Source: Lentzea albida | GTDB lineage: Bacteria > Actinomycetota > Actinomycetes > Mycobacteriales > Pseudonocardiaceae | Assembly: GCF_900111005.1 (NCBI RefSeq) | Contig: NZ_FOFV01000003.1 | Location: 434,001 to 498,000, forward strand | Length of the DNA stretch: 64,000 nt | Direction of reading: 5' to 3' | Shown: in pieces, positions 16,477 through 24,969 of the stretch | How positions within the stretch are numbered: position 1 is the first letter of the stretch | How the letters are laid out: each line of letters opens with the position of its first letter | Program-made: the position numbers and the translations under genes | Notes under the pieces: model-generated | Database searches by the model: none | Seen by the model: the letters and a program-made list of their open reading frames with translations, nothing else | What the model was told of the DNA's origin: nothing

Positions 16477-17493
16477 GTGTCCGCCCGACAGGTGACGCTC
16501 GCCGAGGTGGCGAGGCAGGCGGGTGTGTCGTTGGCGACCGCTTCTCGCGTGCTCAACGGCAGCACCCGGCAGGTGAGCGGGAACCTGAGCGACCGCGTCC
16601 TGCGCACCGCCGAGGAGCTCGGCTACGTGCCGAACGCGTCGGCCCAGGCGCTGGCCCGCAACTCCAGCTCGCTCGTGGGACTGGTGGTGCACGACATCAC
16701 CGACCCGTACTTCTCGTGCATCGCGGCGGGGGTGACGCGGGTGGCCGAGGAGGCCGGGCTCGTCGTCGTCCTCGGCACGACCGGGCGCCGTCCCGAACGT
16801 GAGGCGGAGCTGCTGTCCACGCTGCGAGCACATCGGGCCCGTGCGGTGGTGCTCGCCGGTTCGCGCACCACGGACCGTGCGGCCCAGTCACGGCTCGCGG
16901 CGGAGATCGACGCGTTCACCGAGCAGGGCGGACGGGTCGCTTGCGTCTCGCAGGCGAAGCTCGGCACCGACACGGTCGTGCCCGGCAATCGCGCCGGAGG
17001 GCGCGCGCTCGCCCGTGCGCTGGCCGAGCTCGGGCACAAGAAGTTCGCCGTATTGGGTGGTCCTTCCGAACTCGTGGTGGCCCGCGACCGACTCGCCGGG
17101 TTCAAGGCGGGGCTGAACGACGCCGGTGTCGCGCCTCCCGTGGTGATCAACGGGGCTTTCACCCGCGACGGCGGGTACGCGGCCGCGATGGAGCTGCTGG
17201 CGTCGAAGTCGCGCGCCACCTGTGTGTTCGCCGTGACCGACGTGATGGCGATGGGCGCGATGGCGGCGTTGCGCGAGCGTGGCGTGCGGGTGCCGGAGGA
17301 CATGTCGATCGCCGGGTTCGACGACATCCCGACGCTGCGCGACACGGTGCCCGCGCTGTCCACCGTGCGGCTCCCGCTGGAGGAGATGGGCGAGATCGCC
17401 GCAGGTCTCGTGCTGGACGGCGGGGGTGACGAGGCCCGCACCGTCCGCGTGGCGGGTGAGGTGGTGCTCCGGGCCTCGACTGCCCACAATTAG
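16477..17493 (+). CDS. LacI-family transcriptional regulator
   Basis: The 338-residue repressor begins VSARQVTLAEVARQAGVSLA with the LacI helix-turn-helix and hinge (SRVLNGSTRQVS, then LGYVPNASAQALA), followed by a periplasmic-binding-protein effector domain (LVVHDITDPYFSCIAAGV to SIAGFDDIPTLRDTVPALST). GTG at 16477 is chosen for the GGAGG five bases upstream and the normal family N-terminus. It is divergent from the Gfo/Idh-DUF993-isomerase operon and almost certainly controls it through the palindrome at 16378. The effector is unknown; a sugar or sugar acid is likely. Confidence 0.95.
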   Translation: MSARQVTLAEVARQAGVSLATASRVLNGSTRQVSGNLSDRVLRTAEELGYVPNASAQALARNSSSLVGLVVHDITDPYFSCIAAGVTRVAEEAGLVVVLGTTGRRPEREAELLSTLRAHRARAVVLAGSRTTDRAAQSRLAAEIDAFTEQGGRVACVSQAKLGTDTVVPGNRAGGRALARALAELGHKKFAVLGGPSELVVARDRLAGFKAGLNDAGVAPPVVINGAFTRDGGYAAAMELLASKSRATCVFAVTDVMAMGAMAALRERGVRVPEDMSIAGFDDIPTLRDTVPALSTVRLPLEEMGEIAAGLVLDGGGDEARTVRVAGEVVLRASTAHN

Positions 17494-17607
17494 ACTCGTC
17501 TGGCTGTTCACGCACTTAGTCACGAGGAGTTGAGCCGTCCCCATGGGGTCTGGCCCTGACTGGCATACCAACCCGGTCGACCGTTCGCGCTGTTCGGGAG
17601 CGCACAG

Positions 17608-18918
17608 GTGACCGGAACACTTCTGAGCCTGCTCGGTCTGCTCGCCGTCGTGGCGCTGACCGCGGGCACCTTCATCGCGGTGGCGGCGGAGTTCTCGCTG
17701 ACCGCGCTGGAACGGAGCACCGTCGAACGCCACGTCGCCGAGGTCGGTGACGCGAAGGCGCGGACCATCGACCGCGCGCACCGCACCCTGTCGTTCCAGC
17801 TCTCCGGCGCGCAGCTCGCCATCACGCTGACCACGCTGATCACCGGGTACATCGCGGAACCCGCGATCGCGAACCTGATCGAACCCGGCCTGACCGCCGT
17901 CGGCGCGTCCGAGCCGGTGGCCGACTGGCTGTCGCTGGCGCTCGCGCTGGCGATCGCCACGGCGTTGTCGATGGTGTTCGGCGAGCTCGTGCCGAAGAAC
18001 CTCGCGATCGCGAAGCCGCTCGAGACCGCGCGGGGCGTGGTCGGGTTCCAGGCGGCGTTCTCGACGGTCTTCCGCTGGCTGATCAACGCGATGAACAACT
18101 CGGCGAACTGGCTGGTCCGGCGCCTCGGCGTCGAGCCGGTCGAGGAGCTGGCGTCCGCGCGGTCGCCCGAGGAGCTGGGCGCGCTGGTCCGCACGTCGGC
18201 CGAGCACGGCACCCTCGACGAGGGCACGGCCGCGCTGCTGGACCGGTCGCTGCGCTTCGGTGACCGGACGGCGGGCGAGCTGATGACGCCGCGCGTGCGC
18301 GTGGAGGCCCTCCGCGCCGACGCGACGGTGGCGGACCTCGTGCTGAAGGCGCGCGAGACGGGTTTCTCGCGGTTTCCGGTGCACAACGGGTCGCTGGACG
18401 AGGTCAGCGGCATCGTGCACGTGAAGCAGGCGTTCGCCGTGCCGACCGCTCTGCGCGCATCTACGCCGCTGTCGGCGGTGGAACGGCCCGTGTACTCGGT
18501 GCCGGAGACGCTGGAGGGCGACGCGCTGCTGGACCGGCTGCGGGCGTCCGGGCTGCAGACCGCGCTGGTCGTGGACGAGTACGGCGGCACGGCCGGCATG
18601 GTGACGCTCGAGGACGTGGTCGAGGAGATCGTCGGCGACGTGCGCGACGAGCACGACCGCGGTGAGGCGGCGCCGGTGCGGTCGCTGGGCAAGGACAGCT
18701 GGATCGTGTCCGGCCTGCTGCGCGACGACGAGGTGGCCGACGCGACCGGGTTCCAGATGCCCGAGGGCGACTACGAGACGCTGGCCGGCCTGGTGCTGGC
18801 GCGGCTCGGGCGGATCCCCGACGTCGGCGACGAGATCCGCGTCGACGGGTGGAGGGTGACCGTCATGAGGATGGACAAGCACCGCGTGGCCGAGCTGCGG
18901 GTGGTGTCGTCCTCATGA
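17608..18918 (+). CDS. DUF21/CBS/CorC-domain membrane protein (CNNM-like), first copy
   Basis: The 436-residue protein has an N-terminal DUF21 membrane domain with four hydrophobic segments (about 5-27, 62-85, 95-125, 140-160) and the [12 protein letters not shown] and [14 protein letters not shown] motifs, then paired CBS domains (about 222-345, [42 protein letters not shown]) and a C-terminal CorC/HlyC domain (about 355-430). Bacterial relatives are linked to Mg2+ or Co2+ transport and membrane stress. GTG start at 17608. Its stop overlaps the start of a paralog (ATGA). The same pairing occurs in other actinobacteria. Confidence 0.93.
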   Translation: MTGTLLSLLGLLAVVALTAGTFIAVAAEFSLTALERSTVERHVAEVGDAKARTIDRAHRTLSFQLSGAQLAITLTTLITGYIAEPAIANLIEPGLTAVGASEPVADWLSLALALAIATALSMVFGELVPKNLAIAKPLETARGVVGFQAAFSTVFRWLINAMNNSANWLVRRLGVEPVEELASARSPEELGALVRTSAEHGTLDEGTAALLDRSLRFGDRTAGELMTPRVRVEALRADATVADLVLKARETGFSRFPVHNGSLDEVSGIVHVKQAFAVPTALRASTPLSAVERPVYSVPETLEGDALLDRLRASGLQTALVVDEYGGTAGMVTLEDVVEEIVGDVRDEHDRGEAAPVRSLGKDSWIVSGLLRDDEVADATGFQMPEGDYETLAGLVLARLGRIPDVGDEIRVDGWRVTVMRMDKHRVAELRVVSSS

Positions 18919-19940
18919 ACTTCCTCGTCATCGCTTTGCTGCTGGCGGGCAACGCGTTCTTCGTCGGTGCCGAGTTCGCGGTCATCACCGCGCGCCGGGA
19001 CAGGCTGGAGGCGTTGGCGGACAAGGGTTCCTCACGGGCCCGCACCGCGATCAAGGCGTCGCAGCAGCTGCCGTTGCTGATCGCGGGCGCGCAGTTGGGC
19101 ATCACGCTGTGCTCGCTGGGACTCGGTGCGATCGCCGAACCCGCTTTGGCGTCCGTGCTGGAGGGGCCCCTCGGCGCCGTCGGGCTGCCGTTGGCCGTGG
19201 TGCACGGTGTGGCGTTCGCGGTGGCGTTGGTCATCGTTGTCGCGCTGCACACGATCCTCGGCGAAATGGTGCCGAAGAACCTCGCGATCGCCGGTCCGGA
19301 ACGGGCCGCCGTGTGGCTTGTTCCCGTGCACTACGGGTTCTCGCGGATGATCGCGCCGGTGCTCGCGATGTTCACCGCCGTGGGCCGGTGGGTGCTGCGC
19401 CGCTTCGGCGTCGAGCCGGTCGACGAGTTGGAGTCGGCGTACACGCCGGACGAGCTCTCGTTGCTGATCCGCCAGTCGCGGTCGGAGGGCCTGCTGGAGG
19501 ACTCGGAGCACCGCCGGCTCGCACAGACGCTGTCGTCGGCCGAGCGCACGGTGGCCGACGTCCTGGTGCCGCTCGAGAAGCTCACGACGGTGCCCGCGTT
19601 CCCGACCGTCGGAGACATCGAGGCCGCCGTGGCCGCGACCGGCTTCTCGCGCTTCCCGGTGCTCGCCGACACGGGCCTGGTCGGGTACCTGCACGTCAAG
19701 GACGTGCTGGACCTGGAGGGCGGGACGACCTCGGTGCCGCGCGACCGCGTGCGCGGTCTGCCGGACGTGCCGGTGGACGCCCGCCTGGACGAGGCGCTGG
19801 CGGCGTTGCGCCGGGCGCAGTCGCACCTCGCGCGGGCGGTGAACGGTGACGGCACCCTGCTCGGGGTGGTGGCGCTGGAGGACCTGCTGGAGGAGTACGT
19901 GGGCACCGTGCGCGACGGCACCCACGTGCGGCGGGGCTAG
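18915..19940 (+). CDS. DUF21/CBS membrane protein (CNNM-like), second copy
   Basis: The 341-residue paralog of the preceding gene begins [20 protein letters not shown], carries the DUF21 membrane domain with [17 protein letters not shown] (about 117-133) and a CBS pair (about 212-335; [27 protein letters not shown]) but lacks the C-terminal CorC/HlyC domain. ATG at 18915 overlaps the upstream stop by 4 bases, so the two proteins are made together and may form a heteromer. Its TAG stop shares CTAG with the convergent cupin gene. Confidence 0.93.
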   Translation: MNFLVIALLLAGNAFFVGAEFAVITARRDRLEALADKGSSRARTAIKASQQLPLLIAGAQLGITLCSLGLGAIAEPALASVLEGPLGAVGLPLAVVHGVAFAVALVIVVALHTILGEMVPKNLAIAGPERAAVWLVPVHYGFSRMIAPVLAMFTAVGRWVLRRFGVEPVDELESAYTPDELSLLIRQSRSEGLLEDSEHRRLAQTLSSAERTVADVLVPLEKLTTVPAFPTVGDIEAAVAATGFSRFPVLADTGLVGYLHVKDVLDLEGGTTSVPRDRVRGLPDVPVDARLDEALAALRRAQSHLARAVNGDGTLLGVVALEDLLEEYVGTVRDGTHVRRG

Positions 19941-20278
19941 AGCGCTCGGGGTTCGGGCGCGGTGCGGATCTCCAGCATCGTGCAGCCGTGGTCCGTCCGG
20001 TACGGGCCGTGGGGCATGCCGGGGCGGCGGCTCGTGAAGTCGCCGGCCCGGAACGTGCTCCCCAGGGTCAGGTCGGTGAGGTCGCCCTCCAGCAAGTAGA
20101 CCTCCTCGTGGTAGTCGTGGCGGATCACGTCGTGGGTCACGTGGCCCGGTTCCCAGCGCGCGATCCTCGTCAGGGTCGAGGTGTCCGGGTCGCGGCTCAG
20201 GACCCGTTCGGTGACGCCCGGTCCGGCCGGGCGCCAGTCGACGGTGGCGACGGGGAAGAACTCGCGCTCCTCGCGCAT
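19937..20278 (-). CDS. Cupin-domain protein
   Basis: The 113-residue single-domain cupin has motif 1 RHDYHEEVYLLEGDLTDL (about 61-78, His-His-Glu) and motif 2 GDFTSRRPGMPHGPY (about 86-100, final His). It may be a small metal-dependent enzyme or binding protein. ATG at 20278 overlaps the nitrilase stop (ATGA), so the two are a coupled pair. The nearby GntR regulator, transporter and DUF2848 suggest a role in the same small-molecule breakdown route. Confidence 0.85.
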   Translation of the reverse strand: MREEREFFPVATVDWRPAGPGVTERVLSRDPDTSTLTRIARWEPGHVTHDVIRHDYHEEVYLLEGDLTDLTLGSTFRAGDFTSRRPGMPHGPYRTDHGCTMLEIRTAPEPRAL

Positions 20279-21054
20279 CACAGCCTCCGGTTCGCGAGCA
20301 CGGGCAGTTTCGCGCGGACGTCGTCCACGAACTCGGCGTCCACATCGGACAGGATCGTGCCGGGGGCGCCTTCGAGGCGTTCGCGCACGACGCCGAGCGG
20401 GTCGACCACGGCGCTGCGGCCGATGCCCGTGGGGGCGGAGCCGTGGTCCTGCAGCGGGTCCGCCTGGCCGCAGGCGAGGACCCAGGAGGTGGCGTCCAGG
20501 GCGCGGGCCTGGACCAGCAGGTCCCACTGTTCGGCCTTGCCGGGGCCCGCTCCCCACGAGGCACCGAGCAGGATGACGGGCGCGGTGGTGGCGAGGACGC
20601 GGAAGAGTTCGGGGAACCGGACGTCGTAGCAGGTGGCGAGGCCGATCGTGGTGCCGTCGACCTCGAACGTCACGGGCTTCTCGCCGGGGGTGACGCCGTC
20701 GGACTCGCGGAAGCCGAACGCGTCGAACAGGTGGATCTTGTCGTAGCCGAGGTGCAGGCCGCCGCCCGTGACGAGCGTGGTGTTGGCGACCCGCTCGCCC
20801 TCGCCCGGGGTGAACATGCCGGCGACCACGACGACGTCGTGCTCGTCGGCGATCTCGCGGACCGCAGTCGCCCACGGGCCGTCGAGGGGTTCGGCGACCG
20901 GGCCCAGTGGCACACCGAAGCGGCACTGGGTGGCTTCCGGGAACTGCACGACGCGTGCGCCTTGTTCGGCGGCACTGGCCACATGGGCACGCACGGTGGC
21001 AAGGTTCTCCTGCGCATCAGCGGTGGAGCTGATCTGGCAAAGCGCGAAGCGCAT
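20278..21054 (-). CDS. Nitrilase-superfamily amidohydrolase
   Basis: The 258-residue protein carries the carbon-nitrogen hydrolase triad: Glu40 in QFPEAT, Lys106 in YDKIHLFD and Cys142 in LATCYDVRFPEL. These and the length place it in the aliphatic amidase/omega-amidase/beta-ureidopropionase branch rather than true nitrilases (about 330 residues). It probably cleaves an amide or carbamoyl group in the cytosol. Starts at ATG 21054, 13 bases before a regulator-type repeat and divergent from the GntR gene. Coupled to a cupin gene downstream. Confidence 0.92.
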   Translation of the reverse strand: MRFALCQISSTADAQENLATVRAHVASAAEQGARVVQFPEATQCRFGVPLGPVAEPLDGPWATAVREIADEHDVVVVAGMFTPGEGERVANTTLVTGGGLHLGYDKIHLFDAFGFRESDGVTPGEKPVTFEVDGTTIGLATCYDVRFPELFRVLATTAPVILLGASWGAGPGKAEQWDLLVQARALDATSWVLACGQADPLQDHGSAPTGIGRSAVVDPLGVVRERLEGAPGTILSDVDAEFVDDVRAKLPVLANRRL

Positions 21055-21066
21055 GATCCTCCTCTG

Positions 21067-21083
21067 GTATACATGTTGTATGC
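21067..21083. promoter_or_regulatory. Putative GntR operator, copy 1
   Basis: GTATACA-N4-GTATGC lies between the divergent nitrilase (start 21054) and GntR (start 21080) genes, and overlaps the GntR start codon. The same two words at identical spacing occur at 23056-23072. The GTATAC core fits the GT-N-AC type half-sites known for FadR-subfamily GntR regulators. Confidence 0.7.
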
Positions 21084-21715
21084 AAGGTGCCGACCCGTTG
21101 TCCGGCAGGGAAAAGGCCTACGAGTTCCTCAAGGACACCATCCTCGCCGACCCCGAGATGCAGGGGCGGTTCATCAGCGAGCAGGACGTCGCCAACCAGA
21201 TCGGCGTCTCCCGCACGCCGATCCGCGAGGCCCTGCTGCTGCTCGCGGCCGAGGACCTGGTGCAGCTCGTGCCGAAGAGGGGCGCCTACGTCGCGCCGTT
21301 GTCCTCGCGGCAGATCAGCGAGCTGATGGAGCTGCGCGGCATCGTCGAGCGGTACGCGGCCGAGCGCACGATGACCGAGGGCACCGTGCCGCTGCGGGGC
21401 ATGCAGGAGCTCGTCGAGCGGCAGCGGTTCCTGGTCGAGGACGCGCGGCAGTTCATCGACGTCGACCGGCAGTTCCACGCGCTGCTGGTCGCGGCGACGG
21501 GCAACGAGCTGCTGACGAAGACGTACGAGGGGTTGCGCGCCCGGCAGGTGCGCGCGGGTGTGGTCGCGCTGTACCGGGCGCACGGCCGGCAGCAGGCCGT
21601 CATCGACGAGCACAACGTGATCGTGGCCGCGCTCGAGTCCGGGGACGTCGAGGCGGCCACGGCGGCGATCACCGCTCACTTGGACACCACGTTGAAGGTG
21701 CTGCTCAACGGCTGA
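21080..21715 (+). CDS. GntR-family transcriptional regulator (FadR/FCD type)
   Basis: The 211-residue regulator has an N-terminal winged helix (about 10-75, with ISEQDVANQIGVSRTPIREA and RGAYVAPLS) and a C-terminal FCD helical domain (about 85-205; ELRGIVERYAAE, DVDRQFHALLVAATGN, IDEHNVIVAALESGD) that binds small ligands. ATG at 21080 is the first start after the divergent promoter and lies within the operator, so the mRNA may be leaderless and autorepressed. It overlaps the 3' end of the convergent transporter gene by 40 bases. Likely regulates the nitrilase pair and the transporter and DUF2848 genes. Confidence 0.92.
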   Translation: MQGADPLSGREKAYEFLKDTILADPEMQGRFISEQDVANQIGVSRTPIREALLLLAAEDLVQLVPKRGAYVAPLSSRQISELMELRGIVERYAAERTMTEGTVPLRGMQELVERQRFLVEDARQFIDVDRQFHALLVAATGNELLTKTYEGLRARQVRAGVVALYRAHGRQQAVIDEHNVIVAALESGDVEAATAAITAHLDTTLKVLLNG

Positions 21716-23040
21716 TCCCGGATCTCGGACGCGATCTCCTCCTCCGGGCGGGGGTCGCGGCCGAGCCACAGGCCGACCAGCGTCACCACGCACGCCACCG
21801 TGACGTAGAGGCCGACGACGACCCACGTGCCGAACCCGGCCAGCAGCGCGGTGAACAGCAGCGGGGCGATGGCGCCACCGATCACGCCGGCCAGCGTGTA
21901 GGCGAGCGAACTGCCGGTGTAGCGCAGGCGTTCGGTGAACTGCTCGGCGATGAACGCGGCCTGCGGCCCGTACATGAACGCGTGGAAGCCCAGGCCCACG
22001 ACGACACCGACGACGATCAGCGGCCACGACTTGGTGTCGATCAGCGGGAACAGCACGAACGGCCACACCGCTCCGAGCACCGCGGCCACCGCGTACAGAC
22101 CGCGGCGGTTGACCTTGTCGGACAGCCAGCCGGCCAGCGGCATCAGGAACAGCTGGAAGCCCGAGGCGATCAGCACGGCGACGAGGCCGACGTTGCGCGG
22201 CAGGCCCAGCTGGGTCGTGAGGTAGGTCAGCACGAAGACGGTGTGCAGCGCGTAGAGGACGTCCGGGCCGACGCGGCACAGCACGGCGGCGACCAACGGC
22301 CGGGTCTGCGTGCGGAACACCTCGCTGATCGGCGCGGACGGGCGGTCGCCGCGCGCCTCGATCGCCTTGAAGACCGGGGTCTCCTCCAGCTTCACGCGGA
22401 TCCACAGGCCGAAGATGACGAGCACCGCGGACAGCAGGAACGCCACGCGCCAGCCCCAGGACATGAAGGCCGCGTCCGACAGCGCCACACCGAGCAGCGC
22501 GAGCACGCCGTTGGCCATCAGGTTGCCGGCGGGCGGGCCGATCTGGGCGGCACTCGCCCAGAAGCCGCGCTGCTCCGGGTTGCCGTACTCGCTCGACAGC
22601 AGCACGGCGCCGCCCCACTCGCCGCCGAGGCCGACGCCCTGCGCGAACCGCAGCAGCACGAGCAGCACACCGGCGGCCGGGCCGATCGCGGCGTGCGTCG
22701 GGAGCAGACCGATCAGCAGCGTCGCGATACCCGTGATCAGCAACGTCGTGACGAGCACGCGTTTGCGGCCGATCTTGTCGCCGAGCCGGCCGAACAGGAA
22801 CCCGCCGAGCGGCCGGGACAGGTAGCCGACGGCGTAGGTCGAGAACGCGAGCAGCGTCGCGGTGAGCGGCTCTTCGCTGGGGAAGAACAGCGGGCCGAGC
22901 ACGACGGCGGCGGCGACGTTGTAGATCGCGAAGTCGTACCACTCCAGGGCGGTACCGGAGAGCGAGGCGACGAACGCCCGCACTAGGGCCGAACGTGGCA
23001 CGTCTTGCGTTGCCGTGGCAGTTGAGGATCCGGGGGACAT
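21676..23040 (-). CDS. MFS transporter, metabolite:H+ symporter (MHS) family
   Basis: The 454-residue protein has twelve predicted TMs. The start region SLSGTALEWYDFAIYNVAAA (about 19-38) and the loop GRLGDKIGRKRVL (about 80-92) are MHS/ShiA-type signatures, as is RFAQGVGLGGEWGGAVLL (about 125-142). Relatives carry citrate, ketoglutarate, shikimate, proline or betaine with protons. ATG at 23040 is chosen; the longer frame extends through the divergent promoter. It likely imports the substrate of the nitrilase/DUF2848 route. A GntR-type repeat lies 16 bases upstream. Confidence 0.93.
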   Translation of the reverse strand: MSPGSSTATATQDVPRSALVRAFVASLSGTALEWYDFAIYNVAAAVVLGPLFFPSEEPLTATLLAFSTYAVGYLSRPLGGFLFGRLGDKIGRKRVLVTTLLITGIATLLIGLLPTHAAIGPAAGVLLVLLRFAQGVGLGGEWGGAVLLSSEYGNPEQRGFWASAAQIGPPAGNLMANGVLALLGVALSDAAFMSWGWRVAFLLSAVLVIFGLWIRVKLEETPVFKAIEARGDRPSAPISEVFRTQTRPLVAAVLCRVGPDVLYALHTVFVLTYLTTQLGLPRNVGLVAVLIASGFQLFLMPLAGWLSDKVNRRGLYAVAAVLGAVWPFVLFPLIDTKSWPLIVVGVVVGLGFHAFMYGPQAAFIAEQFTERLRYTGSSLAYTLAGVIGGAIAPLLFTALLAGFGTWVVVGLYVTVACVVTLVGLWLGRDPRPEEEIASEIRDQPLSSTFNVVSK

Positions 23041-23055
23041 GCGGTAATACTGCCT

Positions 23056-23072
23056 GTATACAACTCGTATGC
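23056..23072. promoter_or_regulatory. Putative GntR operator, copy 2
   Basis: GTATACA-N4-GTATGC, the same words and spacing as at 21067, lies between the divergent transporter (start 23040) and DUF2848 (start 23087) genes. The left half reads TGTATACAA here, closer to a perfect palindrome. Confidence 0.7.
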
Positions 23073-23086
23073 GCAAGGAGTACCGC

Positions 23087-23779
23087 ATGTCTACTGTTCG
23101 TACACAGGCCGCTGTCCTGGCTTTCGACCTGCCCGACGGCACCGTCGCCGAGGTCGCCGTGACGACTCTGCTCAACGGCGGGTATGCGGGCCGCAGCCAG
23201 GACGACGTGGCCGCTCACGTGCGCGAACTCGCCGAGCTGGGCGTGCCGGCGCCCTCCGTGACGCCGAGCCTCTACCCCGTGTCGCCGTACCTCGCGCAGC
23301 AGACGTCCGCGGTTCCCGTGCAGCACGGCCGGACCTCGGGCGAGGCCGAGTGGGCGCTCGTGGTCACCGATTCAGATGTCCTGCTGACGGTCGCATGCGA
23401 CCACACGGACCGCGCGCTGGAAGTCCACGGCGTCGCGTGGAGCAAGAACGCGAGCCCCGACGTGCTGGGCCGCAGGGCGTGGCGCCTGGCCGACGTCGCG
23501 GACCGGATCGACTCGATCGAGCTGACCGCGTGGGCGGACGGCGTGGAGATCCAGCGCGGCACGCTCGCCGAGCTGCTGACCCCGCAGTACTGGGTGGAGC
23601 GGTTGCGCGACCTCGGCCTGCTCGAGCCCGGCACCGTGCTGCTGTCCGGCACGATCCCGATGCACCACGACGTGGACCAGTTCGCGTCGAAGTGGCGTGT
23701 GGAGCTGCGCGACCCGGCGACCGGCGACGTCCTCGACTGCGAGTACGAGGTGACGAAGCTGCCCGACCCGATCGGCTGA
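23087..23779 (+). CDS. DUF2848 family protein
   Basis: The 230-residue protein matches DUF2848, a family whose reaction is not settled; it resembles fumarylacetoacetate-hydrolase-like folds. Seen features include LNGGYAGRSQDDVAAHVREL (about 29-48), VPAPSVTPSLYPVSPYL (about 53-69), VACDHTDRALEVHGVAWSKN (about 103-122) and LLSGTIPMHHDVDQFASKW (about 187-205), which could hold metal ligands. ATG at 23087 has AAGGAG six bases upstream; an earlier ATG at 23069 lies inside the operator. Shares its divergent promoter region with the MHS transporter. Confidence 0.85.
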   Translation: MSTVRTQAAVLAFDLPDGTVAEVAVTTLLNGGYAGRSQDDVAAHVRELAELGVPAPSVTPSLYPVSPYLAQQTSAVPVQHGRTSGEAEWALVVTDSDVLLTVACDHTDRALEVHGVAWSKNASPDVLGRRAWRLADVADRIDSIELTAWADGVEIQRGTLAELLTPQYWVERLRDLGLLEPGTVLLSGTIPMHHDVDQFASKWRVELRDPATGDVLDCEYEVTKLPDPIG

Positions 23780-23867
23780 GCCTGGTATGTCTCCAGGGAA
23801 CCCGTGTCGATCCGGGCAACGCCTCCCCGACGTCCTCACGAAGGACCGACAACGGGGAGGCAAGGGA

Positions 23868-24464
23868 ATGGGCAAGGTCTACACGGGCGCCAGCACCTCG
23901 ATCGACGGGTACGTCTCGGGGCCGGACTTCTCCGGGTTCGACAGGCTCTTCGCCTGGTACGAGGCGGGCGACGTGGCGTTCACGGTGCCGACGGGAGCGA
24001 TGACCGTCCACCTCACGCCCGCCAGCGCGGCCCACTACAGCGGGCTGATCGAGGCGACCGGCGCGTTGGTCGTCGGGCGCAGGCTCTACGACTTCACGAA
24101 CGGCTGGGGTGGTCAGCACCCGATGGGCGTGCACACCGTCGTGCTCACCCATCGGCCGTTGGAGGACAACGAGCACTTCACGTTCATCAACGGCAGCATC
24201 GAGGAAGCCGTCGCGGTAGCTCGGAAGCACGCGGGTGACAAGGGCGTCGGCCTGAACTCCGGCGAGATCGCGCGCCAGGCCATCGACGCGGGGCTGGTCG
24301 ACGAGATCTGCCTCGACCTGGTGCCGGTGATCCTCGGCGGGGGCACACCGTTCTTCGCACCGGGCAGGGGGTACGAGCTGGAGGGGCCGGTCTCGGTGAT
24401 CGAATCGAAGTCCGTCACCCACCTGCGGTACAAGGTGAGGTATGGAGCTGCGGAGACTGACTGA
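23868..24464 (+). CDS. RibD C-terminal/dihydrofolate-reductase-like protein
   Basis: The 198-residue protein begins MGKVYTGASTSIDGYVSGPD and has the RibD_C/DHFR fold signatures ALVVGRRLYDFTNGWGG (about 64-80), VVLTHRP, and LDLVPVILGGGTPFF (about 146-160). Proteins of this type in actinobacteria are usually single-domain reductases of unknown substrate, not the riboflavin enzyme. ATG at 23868 follows GGGGAGG. The stop overlaps the next gene by 23 bases. Confidence 0.88.
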   Translation: MGKVYTGASTSIDGYVSGPDFSGFDRLFAWYEAGDVAFTVPTGAMTVHLTPASAAHYSGLIEATGALVVGRRLYDFTNGWGGQHPMGVHTVVLTHRPLEDNEHFTFINGSIEEAVAVARKHAGDKGVGLNSGEIARQAIDAGLVDEICLDLVPVILGGGTPFFAPGRGYELEGPVSVIESKSVTHLRYKVRYGAAETD

Positions 24465-24966
24465 GGACGACGCGGACGAGTTGACCGAGGCCGTCACCGA
24501 GTCGTTGACGCACCTGAAGCCGTGGGCACCGTGGGCGGCCAACGGTTACGACGTCAAGACCGCCCGCACCTTCCTCCGCGAGGCCGCGGAGGCCTGGGAG
24601 AGCGGAACGGCCTTCCCCCACGCCATCACCGTCGGCGGCGCGATCGTCGGCGTGGTGACGGCGATGCGCCGCGCAGAGGACCTCGTGGAGCTCGGGTACT
24701 GGCTGCACGCGGAGCACACCGGCCGCGGTCACGCCACCGCCGCGGCCGCGGAGCTCGTCGAGTTCGCGTTCGCGCTGGACGGCGTGCGCCGGGTCCAGAT
24801 CTGGCACGACGAGGCCAACGCGGCGAGCAGCGGTGTGCCGCGGCGCCTCGGGTTCACCGAGGTCGGCCGCCGCACACCGGCGCGCGAGCCCGCGATCGGC
24901 AGGCGCGTCGGGGTGGACGTGGTGTGGGAACTACGGCGTGAGGACATGCGCTCACAAGACCGGTGA
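24442..24966 (+). CDS. GNAT-family N-acetyltransferase (RimJ/RimL type)
   Basis: The 174-residue protein begins MELRRLTEDDADELTEAVTE and shows RimJ/RimL-type GNAT features: ELGYWLHAEHTGRGHATAAA (about 76-95, acetyl-CoA loop with GRGHAT), VRRVQIWHDEANAASSGVPR (about 114-133) and RLGFTEVGRR. It probably acetylates an amine on a small molecule or protein N-terminus. The start lies inside the preceding gene (23-base overlap, different frame), so translation may be coupled. Confidence 0.88.
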   Translation: MELRRLTEDDADELTEAVTESLTHLKPWAPWAANGYDVKTARTFLREAAEAWESGTAFPHAITVGGAIVGVVTAMRRAEDLVELGYWLHAEHTGRGHATAAAAELVEFAFALDGVRRVQIWHDEANAASSGVPRRLGFTEVGRRTPAREPAIGRRVGVDVVWELRREDMRSQDR

Positions 24967-24969
24967 TCC

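Noticed and set aside
23787..23867. Longer N-terminus for the RibD-like protein
   Set aside because: The extra residues lack family character and the ATG at 23868 has a good ribosome-binding site.
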